Source: Solirubrobacteraceae bacterium (lineage in GTDB: Bacteria; Actinomycetota; Thermoleophilia; Solirubrobacterales; Solirubrobacteraceae). From it: 9,936 nucleotides of DNA. Position 1 is the first letter of the stretch. Each line of letters begins with the position of its first letter. The translations under genes were made by a program, and so were the position numbers. Below are positions 1 to 5,216 of this stretch, in pieces. The stretch covers positions 1 through 9,936 of the forward strand of contig JAICUS010000182.1 of NCBI GenBank assembly GCA_025935735.1, given 5' to 3'. The notes beneath the pieces are model-generated. The model made no database searches. It was not told the DNA's origin and worked only from the letters and a program-made list of their open reading frames with translations.

Positions 1-99
1 CTGATCGGGCCACGATCGGGCCGCGAGGACCGGCATCGGCGGCCACAGAAGCGTCTGCGAAGGTGAGCACGAAGTCCACGTCCACGGGCAATTCGGCGA

Positions 100-172
100 T
101 GGCGAGACCCGGACTCGAACCGGGGACACCACGATTTTCAGTCGTGTGCTCTACCAACTGAGCTATCTCGCC
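100..172 (-). tRNA. tRNA-Phe, anticodon GAA
   Basis: Read on the minus strand from 172, this folds into a complete 73-nt cloverleaf: 7-bp acceptor stem (GGCGAGA with TCTCGCC), D arm GCTC/GAGC, anticodon stem CACGA/TCGTG around loop CTGAAAA (anticodon GAA), a 5-nt variable region, T arm CCGGG/CCCGG with loop TTCGAGT, and discriminator A at position 100. The bases after the discriminator read TCG, so CCA is not encoded and must be added by CCA transferase. The gene lies immediately downstream of the MFS transporter frame on the same strand, with no recognisable promoter in the few bases between them. It is therefore either cotranscribed or uses a promoter inside the MFS 3' end. The identification itself is secure. 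Confidence 0.98.
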
Positions 173-181
173 GTGGGCGCT

Positions 182-1390
182 CAGACTAGCGTGCTGCGGG
201 ACCGGCCAGGTCTGGCGCAGGCGGCGGTAGCCGAGGGCGATCACGCCCGCGAGCGCGAGGCCTGAACCGAGGAAGGTGGGCAGCACTCCGGCGAAGCCGA
301 TGAGGGCGCCGGCGAACACCATGGAGATGGCGAAGCCGAGCGAGATGCACGTCCGCTGGAGGCCGAAGAGGCGGCCGTGGAGGGACTCCGGCGTGCCGTG
401 GGAGAGCAGCAGGCGGTCGTGGACGAGGGCCAGGCCGTTGCCGAAGCCGCCGACGGCGAAGGCGCCGACGACCAGCGTGAACGAGGGGATGAAGGCGCAG
501 GCGATCAGCTCGGCGGCCATGGCGCACAGGCCGAGGACGTAGGCCTGGCGCCAGCGCCAGGCGCCGGCGGCGGTGAAGCGGGTGGCCAGCGAGCCGAGGA
601 TGGTGCCGACGCCGGCGGCGGTGACCATCGCGGCCAGGCCGGAGCCGCCGACGTCGAGCACCTCGCGGGCCAGGATGACCTCGCCGACGTTGGTGACGCC
701 GATGCACAGCACGACGGCGGTCGAGCAGCCGAGCAGGGTGCGCACGCCGGGCAGCGCCATCAGCTCGCGCACGCCCGCGCGCGTCTCGCGCAGCAGCGAC
801 GGGCGGGCGCGCGGCTCGGCGCGCTCGTCGACGCCGTCGGCCAGCGTGCCGATCAGCACCGCCGACACGGCGAAGGTGGCCGCGTTGCCGCCGATCAGGG
901 TGGACGGGCCGGTGACCGCGAGCAGGACGCCGGCCAGCGCCGGGCCGAGCGTCAGCCCGACGTCGTCCAGCGCGCCGAAGAGGCCGATCGCGGCGTTGCG
1001 GCGCTCGCCCGGGGCCAGCCGCGGCAGGCCGGTCAGCGCCGCCGGGTGAAAGAGCGCGGTGCCGACGCCGGCCAGCGTGGCACCGGCCAGCACGAGCGGC
1101 AGCGAGCCCGCCATCATCACGAGAAAGAACGCGGCGCAGCGCAGCACGTCGGCGGCCGCGGCGCAGACGCGCCAGCCGACGTGGTCGACCACGGTGCCGA
1201 GCAGCGCCCCCAGCGCGACCGCCGGCAGCAGCCCGGCGATCAGCACGAGCGAGACCGCCTCGGCGCTGTGGAAGCGGTCATAGGCGAGCAGCGGCAGCGC
1301 CAGCGCCGCCAGGCCCGTGCCCAGCGACGACTGCGCGTGGGCGAGGAAGAACCGGCGCGAGGGCGCGTCGCTGAGCGCCGCGAGGAACAT
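182..1390 (-). CDS. MFS transporter, no in-frame stop before tRNA-Phe
   Basis: A major facilitator superfamily permease, probably a 12-helix exporter of the MFS_3/EntS-like type; the substrate cannot be told from sequence. From ATG 1390 the frame gives about 400 residues of alternating hydrophobic helices. A motif-A-like loop (GTVVDHVGWR, near residues 65-74) follows helix 2, and a charged central loop lies near residues 184-212. A second such loop (LHGRLFGLQR) lies near 338-346, and the last helix ends at GYRRLRQ (387-393). The start codon overlaps the TGA of the upstream DUF5317 gene (TGATG), so translation is probably coupled; no Shine-Dalgarno is visible. The oddity is the end. No stop occurs in this frame after the last helix; it runs on through the whole tRNA-Phe gene and to base 1 of the window. 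TAG (188-186) and TGA (183-181) sit in the other two frames. The end given here is where MFS-like sequence ceases, not a stop codon. Confidence 0.85.
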
Positions 1391-1956
1391 CAGGCGGCGG
1401 CGGGCACCCGGGCGGCGGCGAAGCGCCGCGGCACGAGCCGGCTCGCGCACGTCACGTGCAGCAGCACGGTCACGCCGACGAACAGCACGATGTCGCCGAC
1501 GCTGAACACGTTGTGCACCGGCCAGGAGCTCGGGGAGGCGAACACGTCGCCGAGGAACTGCAGCTTGGGGTGCGCGAGCACCTGCGAGTTGGCGAAGTCG
1601 CCCTTCGCCTGCACCTGCGGCAGCGAGGCGAGCGCCTTGCGACTCGCGGGCATCACGCCGCCGTTGGCGGTGATCGCGATGAAGTTGAGCAGCCCGCCGA
1701 GCGCGATGACCGGCACGCCGACGACCCGCCGGTTGCTCCAGGCGAACGCGCCGAGCAGCAGATAGGAGCCGATGTGGACCGCGCGGTGCAGCCCGTGGCT
1801 GCCGGCCGGCAGCAGCGAGATGATCACGATCTGCACGAGGATCGCCGCGACGGCGAGGCCGGGACGGCGCAGCCGCAGGTCGGCGAGCGAGCCGAGCCGG
1901 CCGCCGAACAGCGGCACGCTCGCGAGGACCGCGAGATAGAAGAGGCCGATCATCAT
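1390..1956 (-). CDS. DUF5317 family integral membrane protein
   Basis: A 188-residue membrane protein of unknown function that I assign to DUF5317. This rests on the family-like signature ANGGVMP near residues 98-104, followed by NSQVLAHPKLQFLGDVF and then NVFSVGDIVLFVGV near 149-162. Hydrophobic segments are visible near residues 2-16, 33-50, 65-75, 80-98 and 150-168, suggesting about five membrane spans. Two ATGs are adjacent, at 1956 and 1953. A Shine-Dalgarno-like AAGGGG (1966-1961) lies 4 nt from the first and 7 nt from the second, so 1953 may be the real start. The stop TGA overlaps the ATG of the MFS gene, making a two-gene operon. The family has no established biochemical role; the coupling suggests a link with the transporter but does not prove it. 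Confidence 0.82.
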   Translation of the reverse strand: MMIGLFYLAVLASVPLFGGRLGSLADLRLRRPGLAVAAILVQIVIISLLPAGSHGLHRAVHIGSYLLLGAFAWSNRRVVGVPVIALGGLLNFIAITANGGVMPASRKALASLPQVQAKGDFANSQVLAHPKLQFLGDVFASPSSWPVHNVFSVGDIVLFVGVTVLLHVTCASRLVPRRFAAARVPAAA

Positions 1957-2095
1957 CGTGCCCCTTCAATCGGCCGCGCGCGCGGAAGCTTTCGCTCCAA
2001 CAAACGTCGAATCGCTCAAATCTGGGGCGCAGGGACCGAAAACCGTGTCTGGAAAGGCTCTCATGGGGGGAGCCGTGACAAGGAGGTCAAACCCG
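1957..2095. promoter_or_regulatory. Divergent intergenic region and candidate structured leader
   Basis: This stretch separates the minus-strand DUF5317 start from the plus-strand mini-ORF. By count, 46 of 80 bases in 1981-2060 are G/C, clearly lower than the surrounding genes, as expected for promoters or a leader. On the plus strand it can form a bulged hairpin at 1984-1998 (GGAAGC with GCTCC), a weak helix pairing GGAC near 2033-2036 with GTCT at 2047-2050, and a clear hairpin at 2056-2074 (GGCTCT with GGAGCC). The strong ribosome-binding site follows directly. I could not match it to a riboswitch class I know; in particular the conserved class I c-di-GMP core is not present. No convincing -35/-10 pair was found on either strand. 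Confidence 0.4.
2080..2087 (+). promoter_or_regulatory. Strong Shine-Dalgarno for the 29-codon mini-ORF
   Basis: AAGGAGGT is an almost complete match to the anti-Shine-Dalgarno sequence and lies 8 nt before ATG 2096, an ideal spacing. It is much the strongest ribosome-binding site in the window. It is why I place the start of the mini-ORF at 2096 rather than at the in-frame ATG at 1958, which has no such site. Confidence 0.8.
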
Positions 2096-2185
2096 ATGCA
2101 TGCACGCCTTTACCGCCTCGCGCTGGTCGCGGGCGTCGTGGCCGTGTTCCTCGAGGGCCTCGGCGCCAGCTTCAAGTGGAGCTGA
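2096..2185 (+). CDS. 29-residue hydrophobic mini-protein, function unknown
   Basis: A short ORF encodes a peptide with a basic N-terminus (MHARLYR), a single hydrophobic stretch of about 13 residues (LALVAGVVAVFLE), and a short tail ending in FKWS. This looks like a one-helix small membrane protein or an uncleaved signal-like peptide. Evidence for translation is the excellent Shine-Dalgarno at ideal spacing and G/C-ending codons through most of the ORF. It lies 91 bp ahead of the GGDEF-EAL gene on the same strand and could be part of its leader. I do not recognise the family. It could be a small membrane regulator, a leader peptide whose translation controls the downstream gene, or an independent micro-gene. 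The same frame is open back to 1958, but that longer version has no ribosome-binding site and crosses the lower-GC leader. Confidence 0.6.
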   Translation: MHARLYRLALVAGVVAVFLEGLGASFKWS

Positions 2186-2190
2186 GCCCG

Positions 2191-2220
2191 ATGCAGGTTC
2201 GCAACGGCCGCAAGTGGTAG
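2191..2220 (+). CDS. 9-codon mini-ORF (possible leader peptide)
   Basis: A nine-residue ORF (MQVRNGRKW, then TAG) begins 5 bases after the stop of the 29-residue mini-ORF. A GGAG (2178-2181, overlapping the end of the first ORF) lies 9 nt before its ATG and could serve as ribosome-binding site. Its start context CCCGATGCA is identical over nine bases to that of the first mini-ORF, and both ORFs have AAGTGG just before the stop region. The stop is followed after 3 bases by the 2224-2254 hairpin, a leader-peptide-like geometry. It is so short that chance is a serious alternative. Confidence 0.3.
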   Translation: MQVRNGRKW

Positions 2221-2223
2221 TCG

Positions 2224-2254
2224 CGAGGGTGCCCTCCGCGTGAGGGCGCCCTCG
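2224..2254 (+). terminator. Strong hairpin, possible terminator or attenuator
   Basis: CGAGGGTGCCCTC (2224-2236) pairs with GAGGGCGCCCTCG (2242-2254) over 13 bp, with one G-U wobble and a 5-nt loop (CGCGT). No U-tract follows (next bases ACTGCTTCTCC), so intrinsic termination is uncertain, although high-GC actinobacterial terminators often lack one. Each arm is itself nearly or fully palindromic, so it could also be a protein-binding site. It sits between the mini-ORFs and the GGDEF-EAL gene, where it could end the mini-ORF transcript or attenuate read-through into the c-di-GMP enzyme. Confidence 0.5.
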
Positions 2255-2276
2255 ACTGCTTCTCCAGGACAAAGTG

Positions 2277-4322
2277 ATGCTCGCCCGCGTCAAGAGAATC
2301 GATCCCGTCGACGTGTACGTGACCACCGTGATCGCGGTGGGCACGCTGTGCACGGTCGCTCTGGCGATCTTCGACGCGGGCGAGGTTCACCTGCTGCTGA
2401 CGCCGGAGGTCGCGCTGTTCATGCTGTGCGCCCTCGTCGGCGACTTCGTCCCGCTGAAGGTGTTCACGCGCGGGGCGGAGGGGGAGGTCACCACCTCCAC
2501 CTGCTTCGCCGTCGCCGCGATGCTCGCGGCCGGCCCGCTGGCGGCGCTGATCGCGCTCGTGGTCACCAACTTGGTGGCCGACGGCGTGCGCCGCAAGGCG
2601 CCCAAGAAGATCCTGTTCAACCTCGGCCAGTACGCGATCACCGTCGCGGCCAGCGGCGCCGCCCTGCAGCTCGTCACCGGCCTGCCGCGCGCCCACCCGC
2701 CGCACCTGCTCCCGAGCGACATGGCCGGCGTGATCGTGGCGGCGGTCGTCTTCTTCGTCTTCAACACCGCGCTCGTCTCGACGGTCATCGCGCTCGTCAC
2801 GCGGGCGAGCGTGCTCAAGTACCTGGTCGAGGACCTCTCCTCCCAGGTCACCACCGCCGGCCTGCTGCTCGGCCTCGCGCCGGTCGTGCTGCTCGCCGCC
2901 GACTTCGCCCTGCCGGCCATCGCGCTGCTGTTCCTGCCGCTGTTCGCCGTGCACCGCGGCGGCAGCGAGGCCATCGCGAAGGAGCACCAGGCGCTGCACG
3001 ACGCGCTGACCGGGCTGCCCAACCGCGACCTGTTCCGCGACCGGATCGACCAGGCGATCCGCACTTCGCGCCGCTCCGGTGAGGCCGCCGTGGTCATGAT
3101 CATGGATCTCGACCACTTCAAGGAGATCAACGACACGCTGGGCCACCACATGGGGGACCTGCTGCTGGAGGAGGTCGCCCGCCGGCTGAGCCGCACGCTG
3201 CGCGAGGCCGACACGGTGGCCCGCCTCGGCGGCGACGAGTTCGGCGTCCTGCTGCCGCTCGTCAGCAAGCCCGGGGACGCCGCGGTGGTCGCCCAGCAGC
3301 TGCTGCTGGAGCTGCGCGAGCCGTTCATGCTCGACGGCATGCGGCTGGAGATCGACGCCAGCGTCGGCATCGCGCTGCACCCGACCCACGGCGACGACGT
3401 CGAGACGCTGCAGCAGCGCGCCGACATCGCCATGTACTCGGCCAAGCAGTCCGGCCGCGGCTACGCGATCTTCGAGCCCGAGCTGGACCGCCACTCGCCG
3501 CGCCGGCTCGCGCTGGCCGGCGGGATGCGCCAGGCGATCAACGACGGGCAGATCACGCTCTACTACCAGCCCAAGGCCGACCTGCAGAGCGGCTCCGTCG
3601 TCGGCGTCGAGGCGCTCGCGCGCTGGAACCACCCGGAGTTCGGCATCGTCGGCCCGAGCGAGTTCGTGCCGATCGCCGAGCAGACCGGGTTGATCACGCC
3701 GCTGACCTCGTTCGTGCTCGACGCCGCGCTGAGCCAGATCCGCACGTGGAAGGACGCGGGGCTCGAGCTGTCGATCGCGGTCAACCTATCGGCCCGCTCG
3801 TTCCTGGACACGCACCTGGCGGTGGAGATCCCCCGCCTGCTGAACAAGTGGGCGGTCAACGCGTCCCAGCTCGAGCTCGAGATCACCGAGAGCATGCTCA
3901 TGACCGACTCGGCGCGCGCCGAGGCGACGCTGGACCGGCTCAGCCAGATCGGCCTGACGCTCTCGGTCGACGACTTCGGCACCGGCTACTCGTCGCTGGC
4001 CAACCTCAAGCGCCTGCCGGTGGACGTCATCAAGATCGACAAGTCGTTCGTGATGGAGATGGCCGTCGACGCCTCCGACGCGGCGATCGTGCGCTCCACC
4101 ATCGACCTCGCCCACAACCTCGGGCTGCGCGTGGTCGCCGAGGGCGTGGAGAGCGAGGACGCCTGGCGCCAGCTCGAGTCGCTGGGCTGCGACTACGCCC
4201 AGGGCTTCTACCTCTCGCGCCCGCTGCCCGCCGAGGCGGCGACCCGGCTGATCCGCGAGCGCGGCGCGGCCCGGACCGCCCCGCCGCCGGCCCTGCGAGT
4301 GGTCCAGGGCTTCGCCGTCTAG
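2277..4322 (+). CDS. Membrane-anchored GGDEF-EAL cyclic-di-GMP enzyme
   Basis: A 681-residue bifunctional c-di-GMP protein. Residues 1-225 form a sensor-like membrane region with about six hydrophobic segments (near 15-32, 42-60, 75-101, 115-133, 149-174, 192-225) and no recognised ligand motif; it resembles the MASE-type N-termini of signalling enzymes. The GGDEF domain (about 235-400) has an intact GGDEF at 318-322 and a product-inhibition I-site RxxD (R309-D312) five residues upstream. The EAL domain (about 412-660) keeps E445-A-L, N503, E535, the DDFGTG loop (565-570), E622 and Q642. Both synthesis from GTP and hydrolysis to pGpG are therefore plausible; the net direction cannot be read from sequence. 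I chose ATG 2277 because AGGA (2266-2269) lies 7 nt upstream; GTG 2274 is also possible. It lies downstream of two mini-ORFs and a hairpin that may regulate it. Confidence 0.95.
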   Translation: MLARVKRIDPVDVYVTTVIAVGTLCTVALAIFDAGEVHLLLTPEVALFMLCALVGDFVPLKVFTRGAEGEVTTSTCFAVAAMLAAGPLAALIALVVTNLVADGVRRKAPKKILFNLGQYAITVAASGAALQLVTGLPRAHPPHLLPSDMAGVIVAAVVFFVFNTALVSTVIALVTRASVLKYLVEDLSSQVTTAGLLLGLAPVVLLAADFALPAIALLFLPLFAVHRGGSEAIAKEHQALHDALTGLPNRDLFRDRIDQAIRTSRRSGEAAVVMIMDLDHFKEINDTLGHHMGDLLLEEVARRLSRTLREADTVARLGGDEFGVLLPLVSKPGDAAVVAQQLLLELREPFMLDGMRLEIDASVGIALHPTHGDDVETLQQRADIAMYSAKQSGRGYAIFEPELDRHSPRRLALAGGMRQAINDGQITLYYQPKADLQSGSVVGVEALARWNHPEFGIVGPSEFVPIAEQTGLITPLTSFVLDAALSQIRTWKDAGLELSIAVNLSARSFLDTHLAVEIPRLLNKWAVNASQLELEITESMLMTDSARAEATLDRLSQIGLTLSVDDFGTGYSSLANLKRLPVDVIKIDKSFVMEMAVDASDAAIVRSTIDLAHNLGLRVVAEGVESEDAWRQLESLGCDYAQGFYLSRPLPAEAATRLIRERGAARTAPPPALRVVQGFAV

Positions 4323-4328
4323 GGCGCC

Positions 4329-4342
4329 GCAGGATCTCCTGC
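4329..4342. other. Short palindrome after the GGDEF-EAL gene
   Basis: GCAGGATCTCCTGC is two perfect 6-base inverted arms around TC, lying 6 bp after the GGDEF-EAL stop in the 60-bp gap before the M23 peptidase. It could be a small terminator stem (the arms must open to make a loop) or a dyad operator for the peptidase. There is no U-tract. The rest of the gap (4343-4382) shows no recognisable promoter. Confidence 0.25.
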
Positions 4343-4382
4343 ACGACTTCACAACGGGGGTCCGCGTCCCGACAGTGACCGG

Positions 4383-5216
4383 GTGACGCGCCGTGCCCTC
4401 GCCCTCGCTCCGCTGCTGTTCGTCGCGCTCGTCGCGCCCGCCCGCGCGTCGTCGTCCTCCGGCGGCGCGGTGTACTCGCCCGTCGCCGTCCGCGGCTTCG
4501 CCGTGACGCCGGGCGCCGCCGCGCCGGGGGCGCCGCTGCGGTTCGCCTTCCGGGCGCTGGCAGCGGCGGCGCGGATGCCCGCGCGCGTCGACTTCGTGGC
4601 CGGCGGGCGCACGGTGGCCCGCGCCCGGCTGGGGCGCGTGCGCAGCGGCCGCGCGCTCAGCCTCGCCTGGACGCCGCCGGCCGGTGCGCTGCCCTCGGGC
4701 CCCTACCGCGCCCGGCTCGTGCTGGGCGGCCGCACGGTCGCCCGGGCGCCGTTCGCGGTCCTCGCGCCCGGCCCGACCCTGACCGCCGCGCCGCCGGCCG
4801 TCGCGGGCGTCTTCCCCGTCCAGGGCCCATACACGTTCGGCGACCCGTTCGGCGTCGGCCGGCCCGGCCACGTCCACCAGGGCCAGGACATCGCGGCCGC
4901 CGCGGGGACGCCGGTCGTCGCCCCGCTGGCCGGCACGGTGCTCACCACCGCCTACCAGGCCGGTGGCGCCGGCTACTACGTCGTGCTCCACGGCGCCGAC
5001 CGCCGCGACTACGTCTTCATGCACCTGCTCGCCGGCTCGACCGCGGTGGCCAAGGGCCAAGCGGTGGCCGCCGGGCAGCGGCTCGGCCTGGTCGGCGCCA
5101 CCGGCGACGCCACCGGCCCGCACCTGCACTTCGAGATCTGGCCCGCCGGCTGGTACGCGTCCAAGACGTCGCAGCCGATCGACCCGCTGCCGCAGCTAGA
5201 GGCCTGGGCGGCCTAG
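4383..5216 (+). CDS. Secreted M23 (LytM-type) zinc peptidase
   Basis: A 277-residue predicted cell-wall endopeptidase of the M23/LytM family, which cleaves peptidoglycan cross-links outside the membrane. Residues 1-22 form a signal peptide (MTRR, a hydrophobic core, cleavage probably after APARA). Residues about 35-128 look like a beta-rich Ig-like spacer containing two copies of GGRTVAR. The catalytic domain spans about 143-270 with the full metal set: H165 and D169 in HQGQD, H214 in the VFMHLL strand, and H247/H249 in HLHFE. With these present it should be active, unlike degenerate LytM activators. The start is GTG 4383; no good Shine-Dalgarno is seen, and nearby GTG 4374 hits a stop at once. 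It follows the GGDEF-EAL gene by 60 bp, and its 3' end overlaps the convergent helicase gene by 21 bp. Its exact substrate bond is unknown. Confidence 0.9.
   Translation: MTRRALALAPLLFVALVAPARASSSSGGAVYSPVAVRGFAVTPGAAAPGAPLRFAFRALAAAARMPARVDFVAGGRTVARARLGRVRSGRALSLAWTPPAGALPSGPYRARLVLGGRTVARAPFAVLAPGPTLTAAPPAVAGVFPVQGPYTFGDPFGVGRPGHVHQGQDIAAAAGTPVVAPLAGTVLTTAYQAGGAGYYVVLHGADRRDYVFMHLLAGSTAVAKGQAVAAGQRLGLVGATGDATGPHLHFEIWPAGWYASKTSQPIDPLPQLEAWAA

Noticed and set aside
3..22. Tandem GATCGGGCC repeats (3-11 and 14-22)
   Set aside because: Two 9-bp copies at the window edge with no hairpin or further copies; too short to interpret without upstream sequence.
100..172. tRNA-Phe as an integration (att) site
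   Set aside because: No integrase, no duplicate of the tRNA 3' end and no foreign-looking genes in the window.
186..707. Minus-strand 173-residue frame near the left end
   Set aside because: Arg/Pro/His-rich, out-of-phase shadow of the MFS gene, which gives transmembrane helices in its own frame.
377..1765. Long plus-strand open frame opposite the MFS and DUF5317 genes
   Set aside because: Its translation is an Arg/Gly/Ala/Gln-rich low-complexity sequence typical of antisense frames in high-GC DNA; the opposite strand has coherent membrane proteins.
2011..2095. Class I c-di-GMP riboswitch ahead of the GGDEF-EAL locus
   Set aside because: GGGGCGCAGGGACC loosely recalls the conserved core, but the GACGCAAAGC element and the second-helix GGTAGC...TTACC-type element are absent. 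Kept only as an unassigned leader.
2172..5129. Long minus-strand frames opposite the GGDEF-EAL and M23 genes
   Set aside because: Composition is low-complexity antisense; the plus strand has full catalytic motifs across the same bases.
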